DNA from: Aldehydirespirator sp965220645
GTDB taxonomy: Bacteria > Actinomycetota > Acidimicrobiia > Acidimicrobiales > Aldehydirespiratoraceae
NCBI GenBank assembly: GCA_965220645.1
Contig: OZ244836.1
Coordinates: 434,001 to 498,000 of the forward strand
DNA: 64,000 bases
Direction of reading: 5' to 3'
A program made the translations under genes and the position numbers. Numbering within the stretch: the first letter of the stretch is position 1; each line of letters opens with the position of its first letter. The notes under the pieces are model-generated. The model was not told the DNA's origin. It worked only from the letters and a program-made list of their open reading frames with translations, and did no database searches. Below, piece after piece: positions 26,170 through 35,260 of this stretch.

Positions 26170-27342
26170 TCAGTTCTCTCTGCGCAAGACGAGACAGGTC
26201 GTGTCGTCGAACTGTGGCACGTCACCGGCGAATTCATTGACGAGGTCGATGACTCGGTGGCCTGCGTTCTCTGCGTCGCTCGGCGGGTCGGCCGCGAAGG
26301 TCTCGCGCAAGCGGGCCAAGCCCAACTGCTCCTCCTCTGCGTTGATCGCCTCGGTCACACCGTCGGTGTAGAGGACGACAGTGTCACCTGGCGACAGCTC
26401 GTAGGAGCGTTGAAGGAAGTCGAATCCCGGCAGCACGCCGAGAGCGAGGCCGTCGGTCACCGGGAGCTGGGTGCTGCTGCCGTCCTCGTGTATGACGAGG
26501 GGCGGATCGTGGCCCCCGTCCGCATAGGTCAGCACACCGGTCGCGGGGTCGTACACCGCATAGATCATGGTGACGAACATGCAGGCGTCGTTGTCCTCGT
26601 TGAGTACGTCGTTCACTTCCGTGAGCGCCTCTCCGGGGCCGTTGGCCCGCATGGCTGCACCCTTCAGCAGCGTCCGGCTGGACATCATGAACAACGCGGC
26701 CGGCACACCCTTGCCGGATACGTCCGCGATGGCCAGGCCGACCTTGTCACCGGCGAGACCGATCACATCGAAGAAGTCGCCCCCCACATTGCGGGCCGGC
26801 TGCATGGTGCCGAATAGCTTGTATTTGTCATTGCGAGCGAACTTGTTCGGCAGAATGGACTGTTGCATCATGCTCGCAACATTCAGTTCGTTCTGCAGGA
26901 CTACGAGCTTGTCGCGGGCGCTGAGCGCTTCTCTCCATTCACGTATATGTTGAAGAGTTCGATCGATTGTGAACTTCAGATCATCGAAGTCGACTGGCTT
27001 TGTGACAAAATCAAAGGCCCCGCGGTTCATGGCGATCCGAATGTTCTTCATGTCACCGTAAGCGGAGATTATGACGGCCCGTATATTCGGCGCGACATCC
27101 GGAATCCGCTCAAGAAGGGTCAGGCCATCCATCTTGGGCATATTGATGTCCGACAGGACCATGTCGATGCTTTCGTCCGTGTCCAACGCTTCCAGTGCCT
27201 CGACCCCATCGTGGGCGAACACAAACTCGTACACGCCAGTCCTGATGTAGCGGCGCATGCGCTGCAGCATGAGAGGCTCGAGATCCGGCTCGTCATCGAC
27301 CACGAGGATCTTGTGTTTCTGCGGCGACTCATTCATTGTCAT
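26170..27342 (-). CDS. Response regulator with SpoIIE/RsbU-type PP2C phosphatase output
   Basis: 390 aa. The N-terminal receiver domain (about 10-130) has acidic pocket D16-D17, phospho-acceptor D65 (VLSDINMP) and conserved Lys in TKPVD. A short helical linker (LSARDKLVVLQNELNVASMMQQSILP) leads to a SpoIIE-type PP2C domain (about 170-385; GGDFFDVIGLAGDKVGLAIADVSGKGVPAALFMM, then VLYTDGVTEA). It dephosphorylates a regulator, probably under control of the operon's histidine kinase. ATG 27342 is preferred over 27378 because AGAGGA lies five bases before it. The receiver part is less GC-rich than surrounding genes. It is the first gene of the four-gene operon. Confidence 0.92.
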   Translation of the reverse strand: MTMNESPQKHKILVVDDEPDLEPLMLQRMRRYIRTGVYEFVFAHDGVEALEALDTDESIDMVLSDINMPKMDGLTLLERIPDVAPNIRAVIISAYGDMKNIRIAMNRGAFDFVTKPVDFDDLKFTIDRTLQHIREWREALSARDKLVVLQNELNVASMMQQSILPNKFARNDKYKLFGTMQPARNVGGDFFDVIGLAGDKVGLAIADVSGKGVPAALFMMSSRTLLKGAAMRANGPGEALTEVNDVLNEDNDACMFVTMIYAVYDPATGVLTYADGGHDPPLVIHEDGSSTQLPVTDGLALGVLPGFDFLQRSYELSPGDTVVLYTDGVTEAINAEEEQLGLARLRETFAADPPSDAENAGHRVIDLVNEFAGDVPQFDDTTCLVLRREN

Positions 27343-27507
27343 AGGAGTCCTCTGTAGCGATTGGAGACGGTCACTCATGTGCTGACTGCTGCAATAGCGT
27401 CAGACTGCGAATCGTGAATCGGGATCCATTTCTTCTGTGGTCGGCAGATTCTAACTGCGGGCCGAAAGTGGCGCGTCGTCGGTGCGCTCGGCCGGCGCCC
27501 ACCGGGC

Positions 27508-28719
27508 TCATGCGCGTGCGCTGGGGCCGTAAGTGAGGTGCATGAGATCACCGTCGGCGAACCGGCTGGGTCGGAGCGCCCGAGTGTCGAGGGGTGGAGC
27601 ACTGCCGAGCTGCTCGGCACCGAGCACATGGGAGGCCACGATCTCACCCACCGCGGGCGAGAGCTTGAGCCCATGGCCGGAGAATCCGACGGCCAGGTAC
27701 AGGCCGGCCACGTCTGCGATCTCGGATGCCCATCCGAGGATGGGATGGTAGTCCGGGGTGATGTCGTAGGCCCCGCTGGTGGTCGACACGGTCTTGGCGA
27801 TGGTCATGGCCGGGAGCCGCTCAGCCACGGCCCGCCGGATGCGCGCCGAGTGATCGGCGTGGCCGGCGGCCCCCGCATCCTCGAGGGGGTCATCCACTGC
27901 GGGCATCTGGGGCGGGTAGGCCACCGCCAGGACGCGGCGACCCATGTCGGGACGGATCACCAGGTTGGAATTGCCGTCGGTGATGAAGGTGTGCAGGGAG
28001 CGGGATCCGGGCCCCTGTTCGAGCATGGCCAGGTCGAGCCGCCGTCGTTCCACGGGCACATGGACGCCCAACGGATCGAGCAGATCCCGGGCCCATGCGC
28101 CTGTAGCCACCACTACCACCGGAGCCGAGATCTCTCCTCCAGCTGTGGCCACTCCGGTCACCGCGCCGCCGGCCACCATGATCTCCTCCACCGCGAGTGG
28201 GGCGAGCACATCGGCACCGGCGGCGGTTGCCCCACCCAGCCAGCTCAAGACCATCTTGGTCACGTCGATGTAGCCCCCGTCAGGCTCGTAGGCGCCGCCT
28301 GCGAGGTTCTCGGCGTTGACCAGAGGCTCAATCGTCGCGATCTCGTCAGGACCCACGAAGCGGGTGTCCACGCCGAGCCGGCGGCCCAGCTCGACATTGC
28401 GCCGCAAGCCGTCGATCTGGTTCTCGGTGACGATCAGCATGTAGCCGAGGCGCACGTAGCCGGGGTCGCCGTAGCCCACCTCTGAGGCCCAGTTGCCGAT
28501 GCAGTGGAAGCCTCGTAGCGCCATGCGCACCATGAGCTCGTTGGAGTAGTGCTGGCGGATCTGGCCGAATGTGCGTCCTGAGATGCCGCCGACGGGCGGC
28601 CGAGCGTCGACCACCGCCACCCGGCGTTCCGAATGCCGGGCGAGTTGATAACCGATGCTGGCCCCCGACACCCCGGCACCGATGACGATGACGTCGGCTT
28701 CCGAAGGAATGTTACTCAT
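27508..28719 (-). CDS. FAD-dependent oxidoreductase (sarcosine oxidase beta-like)
   Basis: The 403-aa DAO-superfamily protein has the FAD motif DVIVIGAGVSGASIGYQLAR, then the covalent/active-site-like region GISGRTFGQIRQHYSNELMVRMALRGF, and the C-terminal GLYLAVGFSGHGLKLSPAVGEIVASHV. It oxidises an N-methylated or secondary amino acid such as sarcosine or dimethylglycine; which one is inference. The start at ATG 28719 gives normal length. It lies just downstream of malate synthase G on the same strand, within the methylated-amine/glyoxylate block. Confidence 0.83.
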   Translation of the reverse strand: MSNIPSEADVIVIGAGVSGASIGYQLARHSERRVAVVDARPPVGGISGRTFGQIRQHYSNELMVRMALRGFHCIGNWASEVGYGDPGYVRLGYMLIVTENQIDGLRRNVELGRRLGVDTRFVGPDEIATIEPLVNAENLAGGAYEPDGGYIDVTKMVLSWLGGATAAGADVLAPLAVEEIMVAGGAVTGVATAGGEISAPVVVVATGAWARDLLDPLGVHVPVERRRLDLAMLEQGPGSRSLHTFITDGNSNLVIRPDMGRRVLAVAYPPQMPAVDDPLEDAGAAGHADHSARIRRAVAERLPAMTIAKTVSTTSGAYDITPDYHPILGWASEIADVAGLYLAVGFSGHGLKLSPAVGEIVASHVLGAEQLGSAPPLDTRALRPSRFADGDLMHLTYGPSARA

Positions 28720-28799
28720 AGGTGCGGATCGTACAAGTTGTGACGGTGTCGGACGGAACTTGACGGTTGCCCGGCCCAACCGGTCCGGGTGGCTGCTGC

Positions 28800-30986
28800 C
28801 TACCGGCTCGTGCGACCCTTGACTGCCCGGCGATGGGAGCGAAGCACCCGCTCCGTGTAGCCGTTGGGCTCGTCGCGGGCCGAGAACACGAGCTCGACGG
28901 CAGCCTTGAACGGGATGCTGGAGTCGTAGTCAGGGGCCATGGGCTCATAGTCGGGGTCGCCGCTGTTCTGCTGGTCGACCAGATTGGCCATGCGACGCAT
29001 GGTCTCGCGCACCGCCTCCGCGGACACGAGTCTGTGACGCAGCCAGTTGGCGATGTGCTGACTTGAGATGCGGAGCGTGGCCAGATCCTCCATAAGGCCG
29101 ATGTCACCGATGTCGGGCACGGTCGAGCATCCCACCCCCTGACCAACCCAGCGGACCGTGTATCCGAGGATGCCCTGGATGTTGTTGTCCAGCTCTCGCT
29201 GTATCTCGCCCGGGCCGAGCTCGCGGCCCGCCGGCAGCACGGGGATGTCGATCAGGCTGGCGAGGCGGCCTGGCGTGCGGTCGGCGAGGTCGCTCTGGCG
29301 GTCGGCCACATCCACCAGGAAGTAGTGCATCGCGTGCAGGGTGGCGGCGGTGGGGGAGGGCACCCATGCGGTGCTGGCGCCTGCGATCGGGTGCTGGATC
29401 TTCGCTTTGACCATCGCCGCCATCTCGCTGGGCATGGTCCACATGCCCTTGCCGATCTGGGAGCGCCCCCGCAGCCCGCAAGCCAGCCCGGTGTCGACGT
29501 TGGAGTTCTCGTACGCGCCGAGCCAGGTGGCCGACTTCATCTCGGTCTTCGGGATCACCGGCCCTGCCTCCATGTCGGTGTGGATCTCGTCGCCGGTGCG
29601 ATCCAGGAACCCGGTGTTGATGAACACGACCCTGTCCCGGGCCCTCCAGATGCATTCCTTGAGGCCCAGCGACGTGCGGCGCTCCTCGTCCATGATCCCC
29701 ATCTTGAGCGTGCGCTGAACGAGGCCCAGCGCGGTCTCGGTTCGGCTGAACAGCTCGCAGGCCAGGTCGATCTCGTCGGGTCCGTGCATCTTTGGCTTGA
29801 CGATGTAGACCGAACCGGTTGCCGAGTTGCGTACGGGATGGCCGTTCACCCGCCCCATCCCCCGCAGGTCGTGGAGCGCGCACAGCGCGGTCACCATGGC
29901 GTCGACCATCGTCTCGTAGACCGGCTCACCGTGGAGCCTCACTATGTCGGTGGTGAGATGGTGTCCCACGTTTCGGACCAGCATCAGTGAGCGTCCGGGC
30001 AGCGTGACTTGCGAGCCGTCCGGACCGCTAAAGCTGCGGTCACCCTGCAGCGACCGGTGGACGGTCCTGCCCTCGCGCACGAACGTGGTCTCCAGCGTGC
30101 CCCGCATCAGCCCGAGCCAGTTCCGGTAGACCGATACCTTGTCATCGGCGTCTACGGCCGACACCGAGTCCTCGAAGTCCATGATCGCGGTGATGGCGGA
30201 CTCGAGGCAGATGTCGAGGATGGCTGCGTGGTCCCGGCGTCCCACAGGGTGATCGGGGTCAATGCGTAACTCGCAGTGCAGGCCGTTCTTGCGCAGCAGG
30301 ATCGATGAGGGCGAGGCCGCAGCGCCGATGTAGCCGGCCAGCTGTTCGGGACGCAGCAGCGCGCTCACCGTGCCGTCCCCGCTGCGAACTCTCAGCGATC
30401 CGTCCTGCACCACGTAGCCGGTCGCCCAGGCATGGCTGGCTGAGTCGAGGGTGAAGTGCGTGTCGAGGAACTCGCGTCCCGCGGCGACCACCCGGTCGCC
30501 TCTGACGGGGTTATAAGTGTCGCCGCGGCTGCAGCCGTCCGCCTCGCTGAGCACGTCAGTCCCGTAGAGGGCGTCGTACAGGCTCCCCCAGCGGGCGTTG
30601 GCCGCGTTGAGCGCATAGCGGGCGTTGTCGACGGGCACGACCAGTTGCGGGCCGGCCACCTCGGCGATCTCGGGATCGACGTTGGCGGTCGTAACGGTCA
30701 CTGCGCCGTCCATGTACCGCAAGTATCCGATGTCGCGCAGGAAGTTGGCGTAGGCCTCACCTTCGTGGCCGCGGCCATCGGCGCGGGCCGCCCGGTGCCA
30801 GTCGTCGATCTGGGCCTGGAACTCGTCGCGCCGGGCCATCAGCGCGGCGTTGCGCGGCCCGAGGTCGGTCAGTATGGACTCGAGGGCACCCCAGAAATCA
30901 TCGATCGGCACGCCCGTACCCGGCAGGGCCTCGACCGCGATGAATTCGTAGAGGGGCGGAGCTATCTCGAGCGAACCGGCACGCAC
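28800..30986 (-). CDS. glcB: Malate synthase G
   Basis: The 728-aa protein condenses glyoxylate with acetyl-CoA to malate. The length and the segments NGLHCELRIDPDHPVGRRDHA, AITAIMDFEDSVSAVDADDK, YRNWLGLMRGTLE, GRSLMLVRNVGHH, IVKPKMHGPDEI and RSQIGKGMWTMPSEMAAMV match the single-chain G isoform. The start is GTG 30986. No isocitrate lyase is in the window, so the glyoxylate is more likely to come from malyl-CoA lyase, amino acid or methylated-amine catabolism encoded close by than from a glyoxylate shunt. Confidence 0.96.
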   Translation of the reverse strand: MRAGSLEIAPPLYEFIAVEALPGTGVPIDDFWGALESILTDLGPRNAALMARRDEFQAQIDDWHRAARADGRGHEGEAYANFLRDIGYLRYMDGAVTVTTANVDPEIAEVAGPQLVVPVDNARYALNAANARWGSLYDALYGTDVLSEADGCSRGDTYNPVRGDRVVAAGREFLDTHFTLDSASHAWATGYVVQDGSLRVRSGDGTVSALLRPEQLAGYIGAAASPSSILLRKNGLHCELRIDPDHPVGRRDHAAILDICLESAITAIMDFEDSVSAVDADDKVSVYRNWLGLMRGTLETTFVREGRTVHRSLQGDRSFSGPDGSQVTLPGRSLMLVRNVGHHLTTDIVRLHGEPVYETMVDAMVTALCALHDLRGMGRVNGHPVRNSATGSVYIVKPKMHGPDEIDLACELFSRTETALGLVQRTLKMGIMDEERRTSLGLKECIWRARDRVVFINTGFLDRTGDEIHTDMEAGPVIPKTEMKSATWLGAYENSNVDTGLACGLRGRSQIGKGMWTMPSEMAAMVKAKIQHPIAGASTAWVPSPTAATLHAMHYFLVDVADRQSDLADRTPGRLASLIDIPVLPAGRELGPGEIQRELDNNIQGILGYTVRWVGQGVGCSTVPDIGDIGLMEDLATLRISSQHIANWLRHRLVSAEAVRETMRRMANLVDQQNSGDPDYEPMAPDYDSSIPFKAAVELVFSARDEPNGYTERVLRSHRRAVKGRTSR

Positions 30987-31093
30987 GCGCCCTAGCCAAC
31001 CATGCGCCGCCCCTACATTCCAACCCGTCTCACCTGTTCCAGCCCGTCAGCGGCGGAGTGGAACCAACGAGCGACTGATCCACGTGGCTGCCT

Positions 31094-32350
31094 CTATCCG
31101 GTGGCTTCGGATGCCACTGACTCGCGGTCGTAGCCGGCGACACGCTTGTAGCTGTCGTTCAAGGCAGCCATCTCATCGGTTGTGATCACCTCTTCGATGC
31201 GCCCGAATGGTTGATCGCCGGTTCGCTCGTGAACCGTCTTGAGGATCACGTCCGGGGGTGCGGACCGGCTGGCGTGCACCACTGCAGCAGTGGCCGCGAG
31301 CCGTTGGTCCTCGTAGGCCTCCAGCGCTTCGGGCACCGACTCCTGCGACTCCAGGCAGTCGGCCAGAGCCCTAGCGTCGAGGATGGCCTGGCCCGCACCG
31401 TTGGAGCCCCGCGGGTACATGGGGTGCGCCGCGTCGCCGAGCAGGGTCACGCGGCCGTGGGTCCACCGGGGCAGCGGGTCGCGGTCCACCATCGGGTACT
31501 CGAGGACCTGCTCCGCGCCCCGGATGAGCCCGGCCACATCGAGCCAGTCGAAGGTCCAGTCCGCGAAGACGTCATAGAAGTCCTCGAGGCGACCGGTGCG
31601 GTTCCAGTCCTGCTCGTTGTACTGGTCGGTCTGCACCTCGGCCACCCAGTTGACGAGTTGGCGGCCCCGGCCGTCGACGTTGTGCCGGATCGGATAGATC
31701 ACCATCTTGCCGACCGTCAGCCAGCCGGCCCGCAGGTAGGTGGACCCGCTGAGGAACGGCTCCCACACCGTCGTGCCCCGCCACATGTTCACGCCCGAGT
31801 ACACGGGCGGGCCCTCATTGCCGAAGAACTGCCGCCGCACCGCGGAGTGGATGCCGTCGCAGCCCACAACCGCCGCTCCCCGCTCGGATGGCAGAGCCCG
31901 GCCGGTGCTGGCGTCGACGAAGTGAGCCACCGCGCCCCGGACGTCGGAGTCGGTGCCGGTGCATCGGTGTCCGGTCACAACCCGTGGGGCGCCGTCGGCC
32001 ACCCGGTCGAGGTATGCCCGGTAGAGCACGTGCTGGAGGTCGCCGCGGTGTATCTGGAACTGGGGCCAGTCGTAGCCGGCGTAGCGGCCCACGGGCTCCG
32101 AGTACACGAACTGGCCGAACCGGTTGAAGAAGCAGGACTCCTTCGTGGTGATGGCCACCTCGCCGAGCGCGTCGGTGAGTCCCAGCAGCCCGAGTTCCTT
32201 GCTGGCGTGGGGCAGCAGGCTGATCCCCACTCCGATGGGCTTGATCTCCGGCGCGGCCTCATAGACGCGGGTGCCGATGCCCCGGTCGTGGAGCATCAGG
32301 GCCAGCGCGAAACCACCGATGCCGCCACCGACGATGATCACGTCGTCCAT
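31094..32350 (-). CDS. FAD-dependent aromatic hydroxylase-type monooxygenase
   Basis: The 418-aa group A flavoprotein monooxygenase (PHBH/salicylate hydroxylase fold) has FAD motif DVIIVGGGIGGFALALML, DG motif VVGCDGIHSAVRR and GD motif VTLLGDAAHPMYPRGSNGAG. It hydroxylates an aromatic or heteroaromatic compound using NAD(P)H and O2; the substrate is unknown. The ATG at 32350 is chosen because it places the FAD motif at the N-terminus. It is downstream of tmm on the same strand with a 135-bp gap, so cotranscription is possible. Confidence 0.85.
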   Translation of the reverse strand: MDDVIIVGGGIGGFALALMLHDRGIGTRVYEAAPEIKPIGVGISLLPHASKELGLLGLTDALGEVAITTKESCFFNRFGQFVYSEPVGRYAGYDWPQFQIHRGDLQHVLYRAYLDRVADGAPRVVTGHRCTGTDSDVRGAVAHFVDASTGRALPSERGAAVVGCDGIHSAVRRQFFGNEGPPVYSGVNMWRGTTVWEPFLSGSTYLRAGWLTVGKMVIYPIRHNVDGRGRQLVNWVAEVQTDQYNEQDWNRTGRLEDFYDVFADWTFDWLDVAGLIRGAEQVLEYPMVDRDPLPRWTHGRVTLLGDAAHPMYPRGSNGAGQAILDARALADCLESQESVPEALEAYEDQRLAATAAVVHASRSAPPDVILKTVHERTGDQPFGRIEEVITTDEMAALNDSYKRVAGYDRESVASEATG

Positions 32351-32485
32351 GGCACCTCGATACGGCACAGTCAGTTGGCGGGCGCTGGTGGCCCGTCGCG
32401 GAATTGATTGGGGCACTCGGAGTGGCTCCACGCTGGGGCTTGGCCGTTCACGCTGCCCCAGCCATTACGGCGACACACCGCTAGG

Positions 32486-33832
32486 TCAGCCTGAGTCGGC
32501 CAGATAGGACTCCAACGAGTCGTCCAGGGCGTCCTCCCACCGAGTGTGGTGGATGGGCGACACGGTTCCCGTCAGAGGCGAGGTGTGGCCATGGTCGCGG
32601 TAGCCGATGATCGACTGCTTCTTGTGCTTCTTCCAGTCGTAGAACATCTTGTTGACCAAAGGCGTGTTGAAGTCGGGATAGTCGGTCTGGTCCACCAGGT
32701 CCTGGGTGTAGGCGCCCTGGAAGTCGATGGCCCCGTAGTCGTCCTCCAGAGCGTCCTCCGCGGCCTGGGAATCGCTGATCCAGCGGGCCTGCTCGGCCGC
32801 GTCGGGAAGCTCGATGCGTCCCAGGATCACGTCGCGGGCGTACCAGGCCTGGGCGTCGAACATGTTGAATGTGTACCACTGGTCCTGCATGCCCAGGTAC
32901 AGGATCCGGTTCTCGGGTTGGAACACCACCCCGCGGTAGAGCATCGAGGTGGCCAGCCGGTTGGTGGTGACCAGGCGCAACTCGTCGTCCACGAACGGGA
33001 AGTGGTGCAGGTACCCGGTGCAGGAGATGATGGCGTCGACGTCGGCGGAGGAGCCGTCGGTGAAGTGCACAGTGCGGCCCTCGACATGGGTCAGGATGGG
33101 CCTCTCGGTGATGCCCTGTGGCCAGTCGAAGCCCATGGGTCCGCTGCGCGATGTGCAGATCACCGAGCGGGCGCCGTACTTCCAGCACTGCGAGGCGATG
33201 TCCTCGGCCGAGTAGCTCGATCCGATGACCAGCACGTCGCGGTCGGCGAACTGCACCGCGTCGCGGAAGTCGTGGGCGTGCATCAGCGTGCCCCCGAAGG
33301 TCTCGTAGCCGGGGTAGTGGGGCATGTTGGGTGTGGAGAAGTGTCCGGTGGACACGACAACGTGGTCGAAGTCCTCGCTGACGTCGGTGTCGTTGGCCAG
33401 GTCGTGGGCGGTGACGGTTAAGCCGCTGCCGTCGGCTGAGCGGCTGACGCGGCGCACCGGGTGATTGAAGCGGATCTGGTCGCGGAAGTCGCTGCGCTCG
33501 ACCCGGCCGAGGATGTAGTCGTAGAGAACCTCCCGCGGAGGGAACGACGCGATCGGCTTGCCGAAGTGCTCCTCGAAGCTGTAGTCGGCGAACTCCAAGC
33601 ACTCCTTGGGCCCGTTGGACCACAGGTAGCGGTACATGCTGGCGTGGCAGGGCTCGCCGTGCTCGTCGAGCCCGGTGCGCCAACTGTAGTTCCAGAGCCC
33701 GCCCCAGTCGTCCTGCTTCTCGAAGCAGACGACTTCGGGTGCCGACGGGCTGCCCGCCTGCGAATCGCTGGCGAAAGCGTGCAGCTGGGCCAGGCCGCAC
33801 GGGCCAGCTCCGATGACAGCCACGCGTGTCAT
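32486..33832 (-). CDS. tmm: Trimethylamine monooxygenase
   Basis: The 448-aa class B flavin monooxygenase oxidises trimethylamine to trimethylamine N-oxide with NADPH and O2. It has the FAD motif GAGPCGLAQL (from residue 8), FMO signature FGGTLMHAHDF and the NADPH-site variant VLVIGSSYSAEDIASQC. Long stretches match bacterial Tmm as I know it from marine bacteria, rather than generic FMOs: VCFEKQDDWGGLWNYSWRTG, MYRYLWSNGPKECLEFADY, FGKPIASFPPREVLYDYI, GMQDQWYTFNMFDAQAWYAR and the end WEDALDDSLESYLA. The start is ATG 33832 with GGGGGG upstream. TMAO demethylase is encoded 5 kb away. Confidence 0.93.
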   Translation of the reverse strand: MTRVAVIGAGPCGLAQLHAFASDSQAGSPSAPEVVCFEKQDDWGGLWNYSWRTGLDEHGEPCHASMYRYLWSNGPKECLEFADYSFEEHFGKPIASFPPREVLYDYILGRVERSDFRDQIRFNHPVRRVSRSADGSGLTVTAHDLANDTDVSEDFDHVVVSTGHFSTPNMPHYPGYETFGGTLMHAHDFRDAVQFADRDVLVIGSSYSAEDIASQCWKYGARSVICTSRSGPMGFDWPQGITERPILTHVEGRTVHFTDGSSADVDAIISCTGYLHHFPFVDDELRLVTTNRLATSMLYRGVVFQPENRILYLGMQDQWYTFNMFDAQAWYARDVILGRIELPDAAEQARWISDSQAAEDALEDDYGAIDFQGAYTQDLVDQTDYPDFNTPLVNKMFYDWKKHKKQSIIGYRDHGHTSPLTGTVSPIHHTRWEDALDDSLESYLADSG

Positions 33833-33920
33833 AGCAGAATCCCCCCTGTGGTTAGGTGCATCTGTATCGAGAGTAAAACCTAGCACGACCTCTTGCCAAG
33901 GGCGAACGCGAAAATAGCCG

Positions 33921-35045
33921 CTAGTCGAGCAGTTCGTCGAGAGCGGCCAGGATGAGCGTCACGTTGCGGTGCCGAGCGGTGTGTCCCATGCTGCCGATTC
34001 GCCAGCACTTGCCCGCCCACGGGCCCAGCCCGCCCCCGATCTCGATGCCGTAGTGGTCGAGCAGCGCGCGACGAACATCGGCTTCGCCCATGGCCGGCGG
34101 CAATCGGTGCTCAGGCACCCGCACCGAGGTGAGTTGGGGAAGGAGGGCCCCCGCCGTTGCCGCCAGCGTGAGACCCCGGGCCTCGAGCCCGGCCTGGAGC
34201 ATGTCGCCGCAGTGCTGGTGCCGGTGGTGGGTCGCCTCCAGCCCTTCGTCGAGTACCACTCCCAGCCCTGCATGGAGCGCGTAGATCATCGAGATCGGAG
34301 CGGTGTGGTGGTAGGCCCGCGCGCCTCCTGTTGTGACGTAGTCGGCGATCATCCCCATGTCGAAGTACCACGACTGCGGACAACTGCGGAACCGTTCGAC
34401 GGCCCGGGGTGAGACGCTGACCGGCGCCAGGCCCGGCGGAACCCCGAGGCACTTCTGGGTCCCGCTGTAGGCGATGTCAACACCCCAGTCGTCGAGGCGC
34501 ACGTCGATGCCGCCGAGCGAGGTAACGCAGTCCGCGAGCAGCAGAGCGTCTCCTTTGGCCGAGCCCAATTCGGCCAGGTCGTTGCGCACGCCGGTTGAAG
34601 TCTCGGCGTGGACGACGGCGATGACGGCGGGGGCTGGATGGGCATCCAGGAGGCGCTGCGGGTCCAGGGGTGTTCCCCAGTCGGCGTCCACTCGTACAAC
34701 CTCGGCACCGCAGCGGGCCGCGACGTCGCACATGCGCTCACCGAAGACGCCGTTCACCCCCACCACGACCGTGTCACCCACCGACACCACGTTCACGAAA
34801 GCGGCCTCCATGCCGGCTGAGCCCGTCCCCGACACCGGGAAGGTGAGGGCGTTCCCGGTGCGGAACACGGCGCGAAGGCGGTCGCAGGTCTCGTCGAGCA
34901 AGTCGAGGAACTCGCCGTCGAGATGGCCCATCACCGGCCGGGTGAAGGCTTCGATTACCTCGGGGTAGGGATTCGACGGGCCGGGGCCCATCAGGATCCG
35001 CTCGACGGACCGGGTCTTGTGGCGCACTTCGTCTTGATCTTTCAT
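33921..35045 (-). CDS. Class V aminotransferase, serine-glyoxylate / alanine-glyoxylate type
   Basis: The 374-aa PLP enzyme of the AGXT family carries LMGPGPSNPYPEVIEAF at the N-terminus, the substrate-binding GTGSAGMEAAF, and the Schiff-base lysine K198 in YSGTQKCLGVPPGLAPVSVS. Serine-glyoxylate aminotransferase makes glycine plus hydroxypyruvate, a serine-cycle step. Alanine-glyoxylate aminotransferase and phosphonate-pathway transaminases share the fold. The serine-cycle reading is favoured because malyl-CoA lyase and malate-CoA ligase are encoded divergently 214 bp away. The start is ATG 35045. Confidence 0.87.
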   Translation of the reverse strand: MKDQDEVRHKTRSVERILMGPGPSNPYPEVIEAFTRPVMGHLDGEFLDLLDETCDRLRAVFRTGNALTFPVSGTGSAGMEAAFVNVVSVGDTVVVGVNGVFGERMCDVAARCGAEVVRVDADWGTPLDPQRLLDAHPAPAVIAVVHAETSTGVRNDLAELGSAKGDALLLADCVTSLGGIDVRLDDWGVDIAYSGTQKCLGVPPGLAPVSVSPRAVERFRSCPQSWYFDMGMIADYVTTGGARAYHHTAPISMIYALHAGLGVVLDEGLEATHHRHQHCGDMLQAGLEARGLTLAATAGALLPQLTSVRVPEHRLPPAMGEADVRRALLDHYGIEIGGGLGPWAGKCWRIGSMGHTARHRNVTLILAALDELLD

Positions 35046-35137
35046 AAAAGTAGTGGTACCTTCCGTCAGGTTAGTGATTTAATCATCGAGAACGCAAGAA
35101 GTCCACTCCGCATGAACAAGTCCGAATAGGTAAGAGT

Positions 35138-35260
35138 GCACGAAAATTCTGCAAGAATGAGCCTGCAGAAGCGATAGCGCGAAAAATCTCTGCAAAAAAG
35201 GGCCCGTAGGAGCAACAACGCACAAGAATTCTGCGAGAACGAGTTCTGCAGGAGCCGTTA
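35138..35260. promoter_or_regulatory. Three 41-bp tandem repeats with ATTCTGC(A/G)AGAA core in a divergent promoter
   Basis: Units 35138-35178, 35179-35219 and 35220-35260 repeat with an exact 41-bp period. Units 1 and 3 are close (GCACRARAATTCTGCRAGAA plus a TGCAGRAGC end); unit 2 is degenerate. The core ATTCT-GCA-AGAAT (35146-35158) is a perfect inverted repeat and ATTCT-GCG-AGAAC (35228-35240) nearly so. The third unit also supplies the AGGAG ribosome site of the malyl-CoA lyase gene. The region is AT-richer than its surroundings and lies between the aminotransferase and the lyase operon. Confidence 0.75.

Noticed and set aside
28800..30986. Glyoxylate shunt as the reason for malate synthase G
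   Set aside because: No isocitrate lyase is in the window, while several other glyoxylate-producing or -using genes are; the shunt cannot be excluded for the whole genome.
35138..35260. 41-bp repeats as a short CRISPR array
   Set aside because: The units are contiguous and degenerate with no unique spacers, and no cas genes are near.
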